Below are positions 1-10,591 of a DNA stretch of 38,455 nucleotides, in pieces. The notes beneath the pieces were generated by a model, which saw nothing but the letters and a program-made list of their open reading frames with translations, was not told where the DNA came from and ran no database searches. Source of the stretch: JANWXD01 sp037446115. Lineage in GTDB: Bacteria; Acidobacteriota; Terriglobia; Bryobacterales; Bryobacteraceae. Made by a program: the position numbers and the translations under genes. Positions within the stretch are counted from its first letter, which is position 1, and each line of letters starts with the position of its first letter. The DNA lies in assembly GCA_037446115.1 (NCBI GenBank), contig JBBIJF010000037.1, positions 1 to 38,455 on the forward strand, in the 5' to 3' direction.

Positions 1-203
1 AATTGGAGCGGTTGTTCGAACCCTCCTTTACGAGCCAGGGGAACCGGATACGCGCCGGACTCGGGCTTTGCATTTGCCAGAAAATCGTCCAGGATCATTG
101 TGGCCAGATCCTGGTAGACAGTACTCCTGGCAAAGGCAGCACCTTCACCGTCGTGTTGCCGGTCAAGTTTATTGGTCTCGAGCCGAATTCCGAGCTGAAG
201 TGA
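1..203 (+). CDS. Sensor histidine kinase, C-terminal fragment (ATPase domain)
   Basis: Only the last 67 or so codons are inside the window; the gene begins to the left. The visible residues are the end of a GHKL-type ATP-binding domain. An F-box-like LFEPSFTSQ is followed by a G2-type loop GLGLCICQKIVQDHCGQI and the closing beta strands with the usual GKGSTFTVVLPV ending. This is the standard C-terminus of a two-component histidine kinase that autophosphorylates with ATP. The sensory part, the phosphorylated histidine and any partner regulator lie outside, so the signal cannot be named. No response-regulator gene follows within the window. The family call is secure; the role is unknown. Confidence 0.85.
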   Translation, partial: LERLFEPSFTSQGNRIRAGLGLCICQKIVQDHCGQILVDSTPGKGSTFTVVLPVKFIGLEPNSELK

Positions 204-594
204 GCGCCAGTTCTCGTCTGCTTTGATGCGTTTGATGCGCTCAAGGACCTGGTGGCGCCGGATTCCTCGATGTCTCGCAAAATATCGCCGCCCCTGTAGT
301 CGAAGCAGTAGCAGGGCGCGGCGCCTTGATCCGAAGGCGCACCTTTAGATCGGACTTCCGGAAGACGCCGGGCTCGCCACAGTAGACCAAGTGGCAGTGC
401 GGCCTGCGGCAAAATCACTACGGTCCCGCCGCCTTGTGGCTACTTTGGATTTGTTCGCAGGCTTTTTGACGAGGTCGACCGAAAACATTCAAGGAGGTCC
501 TCGAAGCCGAACAGCGTGAACTCCCCGGTCCACTGTCAGGCGAGCGTTCAAGACGTTCAGAACGATCTGGCCCGACATCTGCGCCTCCCGGGTA
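204..594. other. Non-coding or decayed stretch, no gene recognised
   Basis: 391 bases lie between the kinase stop and the stop of the minus-strand merR gene. Open frames exist on both strands, but none has recognisable protein features, and the longest minus-strand one is partly the antisense shadow of the kinase. No clear terminator hairpin with a T-run was seen. It may be decayed coding sequence: the MerR regulator reading toward this stretch has no target gene here. Confidence 0.5.
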
Positions 595-1038
595 TCAGCG
601 CAGCATTGTCGGAGGCGCGGCCAGATCTGCCAAGACCGGGCAGCTCTCGGCCTCATGCGCCTCGGCCCGACGGAGTTCCTTCTCGCACAGGTCTACGTCC
701 CGCTGCACTTCCCTCCGCAGCGATTGCAAGCTTCGGAGTTTCGAATCGATATCCGTGAGCTTCTCCTGGAGCTTGTCCCGAACATGGACACACGCGCTGG
801 ACTCGTTATTCGAAAGTATCAGCAAGTCGCGGATCTCCCGCAGGGTAAAGCCCAGCTTCTGAGCGCGGCGGATGAAGTTGAGTTGCTGAACGGACTTGTC
901 GCTGTAGATGCGATACCCGGAAGGCAAGCGCGTCAGCGGTTTCAGTACCCCGAGCTTTTCGTAGTACCGGATGGTGTCGATTGGCACAGAGGTTATCTTG
1001 CTCAGTGCCCCGATTTTGTAAGACTTTGCGGGCACCAT
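595..1038 (-). CDS. MerR-family metal-responsive transcriptional regulator
   Basis: 147-residue regulator of the MerR family, which binds a dyad between over-spaced -35 and -10 elements and untwists the DNA when metal binds. The N-terminal winged helix-turn-helix spans about residues 7-75 with the signature TIRYYEKLGVLKP. A long dimerisation helix follows (about 83-125). Three cysteines, C83, C118 and C133 (the last in SCPVLADL), lie where MerR/ZntR/PbrR-type sensors hold their metal ligands, pointing to a soft or divalent metal such as Hg, Pb, Zn or Cd; which one cannot be told. The ATG at 1038 is chosen over an upstream in-frame codon because an AAGGAGG ribosome site ends five bases before it. 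No efflux pump or reductase gene adjoins it, so it looks orphaned. Confidence 0.88.
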   Translation of the reverse strand: MVPAKSYKIGALSKITSVPIDTIRYYEKLGVLKPLTRLPSGYRIYSDKSVQQLNFIRRAQKLGFTLREIRDLLILSNNESSACVHVRDKLQEKLTDIDSKLRSLQSLRREVQRDVDLCEKELRRAEAHEAESCPVLADLAAPPTMLR

Positions 1039-1061
1039 GGCTGCCTCCTTCACCTCATCCA

Positions 1062-1093
1062 AGGATAAACGCTGGAGTCAACTCCAGAGTCAA
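1062..1093 (-). promoter_or_regulatory. MerR-type promoter/operator in front of merR
   Basis: On the minus strand a -35 TTGACT (1093-1088) is followed by a perfect inverted repeat, CTGGAGT-TG-ACTCCAG (1087-1072), and a -10-like TATCCT (1067-1062). The spacer is 20 bp, or 19 if TTATCC is the -10. An over-long 19-20 bp spacer filled by a CTGGAGT/ACTCCAG-like dyad is the hallmark of MerR-controlled promoters. It reads toward merR itself, so the regulator is probably autoregulated. No equivalent -35/-10 pair is seen in the other direction. Confidence 0.85.
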
Positions 1094-1407
1094 GTCGCGA
1101 TTTGGCCCTCGGCTCCCTCCGGCAGTTCCACACGAGCCAGCAGACCGGCGCCGCCTTCGCTCAGCCTCGGCTCCGCCACATGTCCTATGGCGGAGTAAAG
1201 CAAATACCCAGTAACTTGACGCTCGATCGGACGGTGAAACTGCGTCCAGCACGGTGCTTGCAGAAGTGGTTTAGAATCAAAGAAGCGAATCCCGTCGGGG
1301 GTTGTGACCAGTACCGCCGAACCCAAGAACCTTACGGAGGTTATCTTTAGGCCGCAGCAAGCCGCCTGCCACCCGGATGGCTGGGTCTCCGCTTTGCCAC
1401 GTATAAC
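1094..1407. other. Intergenic stretch without recognised gene
   Basis: This lies between the MerR operator and the stop of the DUF523/DUF1722 gene. A minus-strand open frame of 78 codons (1090-1326) crosses it but has no family signature and no good ribosome site, and it would end inside the operator. I see no convincing gene, RNA or terminator. Confidence 0.45.
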
Positions 1408-2412
1408 TCACACATGGTTGCGGAGCATCAGCTCCTTGGGGTGCGGATCGAAATAGAGCTGGCCGGCAAGGTACTCGACTCCGTGGCGTCGGATTTCGTA
1501 GCGCAGCAGCGTAAGCGGCACGATGAGCGGCAACAGGCCACTGCGGTAATCCTCGACCGCAGTCAGCAGCTGGCGCCTCTCGGCCGGCCCCAGCACTTTC
1601 TTTAAGTAGCCCAACGCATGATACAGCACGTTGGCATGTTTCTTCCGGGTGGCCTGTGTGCGCAGCGCATTCTGGAAGCTGCGTTCGTAGGCGGCGAAAA
1701 GCTCGTAGTCGGGGACCGTCCCGGCGCTGCCCACCAGCTTGCCGAGCCGACGGTAGGCCGCTTCGTTGTGGGCCCGCAGCAACAACTTGTGGGCGGTGTG
1801 GAACTGCACCAGGCTCCGGCGGCTCAGTCCTCGCTTTACCAGAACCCGCCAGCGGTTCCGGCAAAATACGCGTTCGATGAAGTTCTCCCGCAGCCGGGGA
1901 TCGTTCAGGCGCCCCTCTTCCTCAACGGGCAGCCCGGGCCAAAGCTCCAGCAGCTTGCCGGCAAACAGGCCGGGCGCATCACGCCGCGACGGTCTGCCGT
2001 TGCGGTAAACCGGAATGCGCTCCATCCCGCAGGACGGCGAAGACCTCTTCAGGATGTAGCCATCGAGGTCGAGCCGGGAAAGTTCGGCGATCTTGGCCTG
2101 GGCGTAAGCGAGCATGCGCTCCGTGAAGTCCTGGCCGGTCGAGGGTGCGACAAGCCGTGTCCCGCTACGGTCGTCGACAAGCCGCACGGCCGGCCGCGGG
2201 ATGCCCATGCCGATTTCCATTTCCGGACACACCGGCACATGTTCGAACCACTGCCCGAGCGTGTCCGCCACGAAGGGGTCCCGCGCGTGCCCGCCGTCAT
2301 AGCGGACATTCTCACCGTGGAGGCACGCCGACACACCCAGGCGCAGCGGCACGTCCGATGCGTGCCAGTTTTGCCAGCAGCCGAACTCCGTGAGCGCAAC
2401 GCCGACGTTCAT
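1408..2412 (-). CDS. DUF523-DUF1722 protein (TudS/YbgA-like)
   Basis: 334-residue two-domain protein. The N-terminal DUF523 domain (about residues 22-165) carries the three family cysteines: C30 in GVSACLHGE, C62 in PVCPEMEIGMG and C128 in KRSSPSCGM. DUF523 includes the iron-sulfur thiouracil desulfidase TudS, where three cysteines hold the cluster. The C-terminal DUF1722 domain (about 200-325) has the typical HTAHKLLLRAHN motif. The architecture matches E. coli YbgA. A role in desulfurising thiolated bases or tRNA salvage is inferred from TudS only. The ATG at 2412 is preferred to a longer frame because AAGGAGG lies four bases upstream. Its start overlaps the stop of the DUF2867 remnant (ATGA), suggesting they were once co-translated. 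Confidence 0.85.
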   Translation of the reverse strand: MNVGVALTEFGCWQNWHASDVPLRLGVSACLHGENVRYDGGHARDPFVADTLGQWFEHVPVCPEMEIGMGIPRPAVRLVDDRSGTRLVAPSTGQDFTERMLAYAQAKIAELSRLDLDGYILKRSSPSCGMERIPVYRNGRPSRRDAPGLFAGKLLELWPGLPVEEEGRLNDPRLRENFIERVFCRNRWRVLVKRGLSRRSLVQFHTAHKLLLRAHNEAAYRRLGKLVGSAGTVPDYELFAAYERSFQNALRTQATRKKHANVLYHALGYLKKVLGPAERRQLLTAVEDYRSGLLPLIVPLTLLRYEIRRHGVEYLAGQLYFDPHPKELMLRNHV

Positions 2413-2845
2413 CCGACCTCCTTGTCGATCCGGTATCCAACGGATGTCGCTGCGCGGGCAACGTTGTCGAGCATGCGTGAGAAGACCACGCGGTGCACAG
2501 GATATGTTACATACCAATAAGCCGGACCCAGAAGCCCGCGGGGCTCAAAGATGGCGGTCTGACAGATCGTGACTCCCTCTTGGCGGGGCTCGACCCTGAA
2601 TTCGAGCCAGGCGCGCCCCGGCAGCTTCATCTCCGCCCTTAACAAGCGCCGTTGATTGGGCTCGTAGGCCTCGACACGCCAGAAGTCCAGTGTATCCCCC
2701 ACGTGCAAATCATCGGGCGCAGGCCGGCCCCGACCAATGCCCACACCCCCAGACAGCGATCGAGGAAACCGCGCAGGCGCCAGAGCCAGCTGTAGACGTG
2801 CCACCCGGTCGGACCGCCGATGCGGCGGATCGGGGCGTCTTCCAA
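2409..2845 (-). pseudogene. Frameshifted, truncated DUF2867 protein remnant
   Basis: Two overlapping minus-strand frames together spell one DUF2867 domain, usually the C-terminal part of NAD(P)-binding SDR-like proteins. The first frame gives IRRIGGPTGWHVYSWLWRL then RGFLDRC; the second gives GGVGIGRGRPAPDDLHVGD, TLDFWRVEAYEP, EMKLPGRAWLEF and the closing LLGPAYWYVTYPVHRVVF. They join at a run of five G on the minus strand (2750-2746). One extra G would restore a continuous family-like reading (LDRCLGGVGIGRG). An in-frame TAG (2848-2846) sits just upstream of the readable part and no Rossmann domain is found beyond it, so the N-terminus is lost too. It could instead be a stand-alone DUF2867 gene with a homopolymer sequencing error. 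Its TGA overlaps the ATG of the downstream TudS-like gene. Confidence 0.75.
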
Positions 2846-3242
2846 CTACACCGGGCCGTCACCTTGTCTGAGGCCGCAGACCGTCGGCGGATTGGTCGAC
2901 ACGCACTCAAAGCGTTCACGGGTTGAACCGCCGGAGCTGATAATTGAGCCCCCTCGCGAAGGCAGCCCCACACAGCACGGCAACCGTAGCATTCCCGCTG
3001 CAACGGGAATTCTTCAATCGCTCGCTCCCCCAAACTTGTGGTTATGTTCGCCGTGGCGCTGCACTCAAGAGGCAGTCGCGCCGGGCGTCTCTGCGTCCTG
3101 TAACCAGGCAAAGATACGGACCTCCGCGACATCGGCATCTCATCTTCTCACTTCTACGGCGCCGGCGGCGCCCCTGACAACGCCGTAGTGCCGGGCTGCT
3201 CGTGCGCCGGAAAATGGCCTGAAAACAAGCGGATTCGCTATA
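2846..3242. other. Intergenic stretch upstream of valS
   Basis: 397 bases separate the DUF2867 remnant from valS. No frame here shows a known protein. It contains a near-perfect 20-bp palindrome at 2991-3010 (listed separately). A TATAGT hexamer (3239-3244) touches the possible valS start, but no -35 element at proper spacing was seen. No T-box leader or tRNA was recognised. Confidence 0.5.
2991..3010. repeat. 20-bp imperfect palindrome
   Basis: ATTCCCG-CTGCAA-CGGGAAT: two 7-bp arms are exactly complementary, and the whole 20 bp is palindromic except for one central mismatched pair. It lies between the DUF2867 remnant and valS. It may be an operator or a small hairpin; there is no T-run to make it a convincing rho-independent terminator. 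Confidence 0.6.
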
Positions 3243-5896
<2,654 letters not shown>

Positions 5897-5900
<4 letters not shown>

Positions 5901-6739
5901 ACTTCGACGTCACGCATCCGGACGTCGCCGAAGCCGTGCGGCGCGCCCTCGAGGAGGACATCGGCCCGGGTGACATCACTTCGCAGGCGTGCGTTCCCGA
6001 GGGAGCGAGAGCTCTCGGCAAGTTCGTCGCCCGTGAGCCGCTGGTCGTGGCGGGCGTCGAGCTGCTCCCGCTGATCTACCGCGCCCGCGGCGGCTTCGAG
6101 GAACTGCGCGGGTATCTCTTTAGCGGGCAGCAGGCGGAACCGGGTCAGGTGATCGCCGAGGTCCGGGCTCGGGCGCGCACGCTGCTTGAGTGCGAGCGGG
6201 TGGCGCTGAATTTTCTCCAGCGCCTCAGCGGAATCGCCACGCTGGCGCGGCGCTTCGCGGAGGCCGTGGAAGATCTGCCCTGCCGCATCCTCGATACGCG
6301 CAAAACCACTCCCGGCCTGCGCCGCCTGGAAAAGATGGCCGCCGCAGCCGGCGGCATTGTCAACCACCGCATGGGGCTTTACGACGCGATTCTGATCAAG
6401 AACAACCACGTCGCCGTCGCCGGTGGCGTCGGGGTGGCGGTGGAGCGCGCGCGGGCGACAGGGCTGCCGGTGGAAGTGGAAGTGCGCAACCGCCACGAAG
6501 TCTGCGAAGCTCTGGCGGCGGGCGCCGATCGCCTGTTGCTCGATAACTACTCCCCCGAGCAGGCCGCCGAAGAGATTCGCTTTATCGCCGGCCGAGCTGT
6601 CGTGGAGATTTCCGGCGGGATCACCCTCGACAACGTGCGAGCCTACGCCGAAGCCGGGCCGGACTTCATCTCGGCCGGGGCCATCACCCACTCGGCGCGC
6701 GCCGTGGACATCAATTTCCGGCTCGAACCGCTGCCGTGA
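5897..6739 (+). CDS. nadC: Nicotinate-nucleotide pyrophosphorylase (carboxylating)
   Basis: 280-residue quinolinate phosphoribosyltransferase: quinolinate plus PRPP gives nicotinate mononucleotide, CO2 and PPi, the last committed step of de novo NAD synthesis. The family core is clear. DTRKTTPGLR (from D133) supplies the quinolinate/PRPP-binding Arg and Lys, NHRMGLYDAILIKNNH follows, and the barrel ends with VEISGGITLDNV and DFISAGAITHSA. Length and both domains are normal. It starts on ATGA overlapping the valS stop and ends overlapping the birA start, so the three are translationally coupled. No nadA or nadB is in the window. Confidence 0.97.
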
Positions 6740-7500
6740 AACCCTTCGACGTGGAACGGGTGCGCGCCGCCTTGCCCGGCCGCCTCATCGTGTGGCTCGA
6801 CCGCACCACTTCGACCATGACCGAGGCGGCGCGGCTCGTCGCTGAAGGCTGCCCCTCCGGCACTGTGGTGGGGGCGGAGGAGCAGACCGCAGGGCAGGGT
6901 CGCCTGGGTCGCTCCTGGCACTCCGAAAGAGGGACAGGGCTGTATGTGTCCATCGTGCTCCGGCTGCCCCTTGCCGCCGGCCCGCCGCCCGTGCTGACGC
7001 TGGCGCTGGGACTGGCGGCCGCGGAGGCCATCACCCGCACGACGGCCGCTGCGTGCGATCTCCGCTGGCCCAACGATGTGCTCGTCGGGGGGAAGAAATG
7101 TGCCGGGATCCTGGTGCAGTTGCTCGAAGGCGCCGTCGTGGCGGGTATCGGTATCAACGTCAACCAGACTCGGTTTCCGCCGGAGCTCGAGCCCCTGGCC
7201 ACGTCCCTGCGCCTGGCGACGGGCCGCGAGCATTCCCGCGAAGCGCTGCTGGTTGAGCTGCTGGCAGCGGTGGACTCGTTTTTGCGCCTCCTGAGCGAAG
7301 AAGGCGCAGAGGCCATTCTCCGCCTGTTCACGCAGGCATCCAGTTACGTCCGTGACCGGCGGGTGGCCATCGAGCAAGCGGACCGCGTGCTCACCGGTGT
7401 GACCGAAGGACTGGATCCGTCCGGCTTTCTCATCCTGCGGCGGGACGACGGCACGCGGGCGCTGATTGTGGCAGGGGGAGTCCGTCCCCTGCCAGAATGA
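6736..7500 (+). CDS. birA: Biotin--[acetyl-CoA-carboxylase] ligase (no DNA-binding domain)
   Basis: 254-residue biotin protein ligase that makes biotinyl-5'-AMP and biotinylates the carrier protein of carboxylases. The catalytic loop GQGRLGRSW (53-61 with preceding G) matches GRGRRGRxW, and the lysine-bearing WPNDVLVGGKKCAGIL segment and GIGINVNQ follow. A small C-terminal SH3-like domain ends the protein. There is no N-terminal helix-turn-helix, so this is a group I enzyme without the repressor function of E. coli BirA. The GTG start at 6736 overlaps the nadC stop (GTGA). coaX follows after nine bases, a pairing common in bacteria. Confidence 0.95.
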   Translation: MKPFDVERVRAALPGRLIVWLDRTTSTMTEAARLVAEGCPSGTVVGAEEQTAGQGRLGRSWHSERGTGLYVSIVLRLPLAAGPPPVLTLALGLAAAEAITRTTAAACDLRWPNDVLVGGKKCAGILVQLLEGAVVAGIGINVNQTRFPPELEPLATSLRLATGREHSREALLVELLAAVDSFLRLLSEEGAEAILRLFTQASSYVRDRRVAIEQADRVLTGVTEGLDPSGFLILRRDDGTRALIVAGGVRPLPE

Positions 7501-7509
7501 GAGTCTCCC

Positions 7510-8289
7510 ATGCTGCTTGCTCTCGACGTCGGCAACACCAATATCACGATTGGCGCCTTCGAGGCGTCGGCTCTGGTGGGGCGCTGGCGCCTGCGTACGG
7601 TTCTCAACCAGACGCCGGATGAGCTGGGCGTGCTGATCCGCAACCTGTTTTCGCTTTCCGGTTTAGATCTGGCCGCCGTCGGCGGGATCATTGTGGCCAG
7701 CGTCGTGCCTCCGCTCGATGCAGCCGTGGGTGCCATGGCGGAGCGCTACTTCCACACCGCGGCCATGTTTGTGAACCACCGAACCGATACGGGGCTCGAG
7801 ATCGGCTACGACAACCCGAGCGAAGTAGGGGCGGACCGCGTCGTCAACAGCGTCGCGGCGTTTCACAAATACGGCGGCCCCTGCGTGGTGGTGGATCTGG
7901 GCACTGCAATCACCTTCGACGCCATTTCTCGGGAAGGCCGGTATCTCGGAGGTGTGATCTGCCCCGGAATCGGCATCTCCGTCGAAGCGTTGTTTGCAAA
8001 AACCGCGCGACTGCCCCTGGTCGAGTTCCGCGCGCCGGAAAAGCTCATCGGCACCAACACGGTCGGCAGCATGCAGTCCGGACTGTACTACGGAGCCATC
8101 GGGATGATTGACGGGATCCTCGAACGCCTGTTTGCAACTCTCGGCCCGGCGACGCGCGCCGTGGCCACGGGCGGTGAGGCGCGGCTGATCGTTCAGGGTT
8201 CCAAGTACCTCAAGGACGTGGACGAAGACCTGACGCTCGTGGGATTGCGCCTGATCTGGGAGCGTAACCGCGCGGGCCAGAGCGTATGA
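7510..8289 (+). CDS. coaX: Type III pantothenate kinase
   Basis: 259-residue CoaX, which phosphorylates pantothenate in the first step of coenzyme A synthesis. It belongs to the ASKHA fold. The phosphate-1 loop is at the N-terminus (LDVGNTNITIG, Asp6). VGADRVVNSVAA and VVDLGTAITFDAIS carry the further nucleotide and pantothenate contacts, and GGVICPGIGISVEAL and ATGGEA complete the pattern. Type III kinases need a monovalent cation and are not inhibited by CoA (family knowledge). It lies nine bases after birA and overlaps the next gene by four bases (ATGA). Confidence 0.96.
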   Translation: MLLALDVGNTNITIGAFEASALVGRWRLRTVLNQTPDELGVLIRNLFSLSGLDLAAVGGIIVASVVPPLDAAVGAMAERYFHTAAMFVNHRTDTGLEIGYDNPSEVGADRVVNSVAAFHKYGGPCVVVDLGTAITFDAISREGRYLGGVICPGIGISVEALFAKTARLPLVEFRAPEKLIGTNTVGSMQSGLYYGAIGMIDGILERLFATLGPATRAVATGGEARLIVQGSKYLKDVDEDLTLVGLRLIWERNRAGQSV

Positions 8290-8978
8290 GTCGGCCGGAG
8301 CAGGACGACTGGCGGTTCAACTATTTCAATTACTTCACCGAAATCGAAGAGCACTTTCAACGGGCGCGCGGCACGGGTCTGTTTCTGCTTTCGCCTCTGG
8401 ACTGGGCGCTCATTGAAAGCTGGAAGAACGCCGGGATCCCGCTCGAAGCGGTCCTGCGGGGGATTGACGCTGCCTTTGCGAAGTGGCGCGCCCGCCGGCC
8501 GCGCATCGAGAAGGTGAACTCGCTGGCCTATTGCGCCCAGGCGGTCCTCAAAGAGGCCGAGGCCATGGCGGGCCAGGAGCCGCGGCTGGCCCGGCCCGCC
8601 GCTCCGTTCGAGCTCGAGGAACTGCGCCAGTTCCTCACACGCAACGCGTCCGTGCTCCGCGAGCGCGAAAACCCTGTGTATCAGGAGATCGCCACGGCTC
8701 TGGAGCGGCTGGCCGCCGAGGCCGAGATCTGGTACGACAACCTCGAGCAACTCGAACAGCGGTTGACCGCCCTCGAGGACAAAATGATCGCGGCCGCACG
8801 GGCCGCGCAGAGCGAGGAAAGTCTTGTGGCGGCGCGGCGTGCGCTCGACCAGGAGCTGCGCCCGTATCGCAGCAAAATGACGGCGGCGCAACTGGCGCTG
8901 CTCGAAAAACAATACCTCGAACGGCAACTACTGGAACAAGCGGGCCTGCCCCGGCTCAGTCTTTTCTATTTGAAGTAA
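8286..8978 (+). CDS. Conserved protein of unknown function downstream of coaX
   Basis: 230-residue soluble protein with no recognised domain. The N-terminus is aromatic-rich (DDWRFNYFNYFTEIEEHF), followed by FLLSPLDWALIESW and a segment ending RRPRIEKVNSLAYCAQAV. The C-terminal half is charged and strongly helical, probably a coiled coil (about 95-215, e.g. EQRLTALEDKMIAAAR), ending LPRLSLFYLK. There are no membrane segments, signal peptide or catalytic motif. The ATGA overlap with coaX implies co-translation. I recall similar proteins beside coaX in acidobacteria, but this was not checked. Confidence 0.8.
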   Translation: MSRPEQDDWRFNYFNYFTEIEEHFQRARGTGLFLLSPLDWALIESWKNAGIPLEAVLRGIDAAFAKWRARRPRIEKVNSLAYCAQAVLKEAEAMAGQEPRLARPAAPFELEELRQFLTRNASVLRERENPVYQEIATALERLAAEAEIWYDNLEQLEQRLTALEDKMIAAARAAQSEESLVAARRALDQELRPYRSKMTAAQLALLEKQYLERQLLEQAGLPRLSLFYLK

Positions 8979-9011
8979 CAAATTCCTGCGGCCGTGCCGT
9001 ATACTGCGGGC

Positions 9012-10334
9012 ATGCGGATCGTCATTGCTTTGGTCAGTGTCGCAGCCGCGTTCGGGGCGCCTTTGCGGATCAGTTTTTCCGAGTTTGCACCGGGCTCGGA
9101 CGGTACGCCTGCCGGTTGGGCGGTCTGGGCGCCTCGACCCGACATCGCTCCGCGCGCCTTTGTGGACGCGGTGCACTCGCGTGGCGCCCCCGGATCGCTG
9201 GCGCTTGCCGGAAACAGCAACCCCGGCGTGTTCGGCGGCTGGGAGCGGCAAGTTACGGGGATTGAAGCCGGAAAGTGGTACCGACTGGTCGCGCGTTACC
9301 GCGCCGAAGGCATGCGCTACGAACCGCGGCAGGTGGTGGCGCGGCTCGATTGGCTCTCCGCAGCAGGGAAGCGCGCAGGCCAGCCGGACTACGCGTATCA
9401 GAGCCGGCCCGATGGGGATTGGACCCGCCTGAAGCTCGAGGCTCCTGCTCCGCCCGGTGCGGCCGGCGTGAAACTGCAACTACTGCTGGTGAACGCCCCG
9501 GCGGCGACGGTGTGGTGGGACGACATCGAGTTCGAGGAAATCCCGGCCCCGACTCCGCGCCGCGTCATGGTGGCTGCCGTTAACTTCCGCCCTACTAAGT
9601 CACGCACCGCGGAAGAAAACGTCCGGCGCTTCCTGGAGGTGGTTGACAGGGCGGTGCCGGACGGGTCAGACGTTATTCTGTTGCCGGAAGGGATCACGGT
9701 TGTCGGCACAGGAATGAAGTACGCCGATGTGGCCGAGCCCGTCCCGGGTCCCACGACGGCGCTGCTCGCCGAGGCGGCTCGTAAGAAGAATGCCTATGTT
9801 GCGGCAGGCATCTACGAGCGGGAAGGAACGATCCTTTACAACACGGCGGTGCTAGTGGACCGGCGGGGGAATCTCGCCGGTAAGTATCGCAAAGTCTATT
9901 TGCCGCGCGAGGAGATGGAAGGCGGTCTGACGCCGGGCGATGATTACCCGGTCTTCGCAACGGACTTCGGCCGTCTCGGCATGATGATTTGCTGGGACGT
10001 CCAATACGCAGATCCCGCGCGTGCCCTGGCCCTCAGGGGAGCGGAGCTGGTGCTTGTGCCGATCTGGGGCGGCAACGAAGCGCTCGGCAAAGCACGCGCC
10101 ATTGAAAACCAGGTCTTCGTGGCCACCTCCGGCTACGACTATCCCACCTACATCATGGACCCGGCCGGCGAGGTGATCGCCCAGGCGCGGGAGCAAGGCT
10201 CGGCGGCCGTGGCAACCATAGACTTGAACCGCCGCTACGTGGATCCTTGGCTGGGCCACATGCGCGGTCGCTTCTTCAAGGAACTCCGGCTGGATGTACC
10301 TGTCGAGCGGCCGTGGCTTTACCGCGTGGAGTGA
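9012..10334 (+). CDS. Secreted carbon-nitrogen (nitrilase-type) hydrolase
   Basis: 440-residue protein. The ATG at 9012 is chosen over an upstream in-frame start because it begins a signal peptide (MRIVIALVSVAAAFGAP). Residues about 20-175 form a beta-rich module resembling carbohydrate-binding-like domains (KWYRLVARYRAEG, ATVWWDDIEFEEIPAP). From about 182 to the end is a nitrilase-superfamily domain with the catalytic triad visible: Glu in ILLPEGI, Lys in GKYRKVYLPREE and Cys in GMMICWDVQYADPARAL. Such enzymes cleave amides or nitriles; the substrate is unknown. Export is unusual, since most family members are cytoplasmic. It stands alone, 33 bases after the previous gene. Confidence 0.85.
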   Translation: MRIVIALVSVAAAFGAPLRISFSEFAPGSDGTPAGWAVWAPRPDIAPRAFVDAVHSRGAPGSLALAGNSNPGVFGGWERQVTGIEAGKWYRLVARYRAEGMRYEPRQVVARLDWLSAAGKRAGQPDYAYQSRPDGDWTRLKLEAPAPPGAAGVKLQLLLVNAPAATVWWDDIEFEEIPAPTPRRVMVAAVNFRPTKSRTAEENVRRFLEVVDRAVPDGSDVILLPEGITVVGTGMKYADVAEPVPGPTTALLAEAARKKNAYVAAGIYEREGTILYNTAVLVDRRGNLAGKYRKVYLPREEMEGGLTPGDDYPVFATDFGRLGMMICWDVQYADPARALALRGAELVLVPIWGGNEALGKARAIENQVFVATSGYDYPTYIMDPAGEVIAQAREQGSAAVATIDLNRRYVDPWLGHMRGRFFKELRLDVPVERPWLYRVE

Positions 10335-10591
10335 TCCGGACGAGCTCCGTGGCTGTATCCTCCGGACGATCGCCCGCGTGTCCGGCTCGGCGATCAGAAA
10401 ACCTCCGCCGGCTCGATGCGGCCGATTTCGAGCGTTGGAGTCTTGCGCGACAAACGCACTCGGGCTTGGCCGTTCGGGATGGCCGCCGCAGGTGACGTCG
10501 CTCGGCAGCTGCTTGAGGGAAACGACCTCCCGCTGGAGGTACTCGTTTAGCAGGATTCTTCCTGGCATTGCATTCGGCCTTCAGGCCGCGA
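10335..10591. other. Intergenic, with a short open frame after the hydrolase stop
   Basis: The hydrolase TGA (10332-10334) is followed in the same frame by 71 open codons to TAG (10548-10550). An ATG at 10416 would give 44 residues ending DVARQLLEGNDLPLEVLV. The composition is protein-like but I recognise no family and no ribosome site. The frame could be a decayed gene end or chance. The 3' end of the opposing NnrS-like gene begins at 10592. Confidence 0.35.

Noticed and set aside
1090..1326. Minus-strand 78-codon frame as a real gene under MerR control
   Set aside because: It lies upstream of, not downstream from, the MerR-type promoter, has no ribosome site or family motif, and would end inside the operator.
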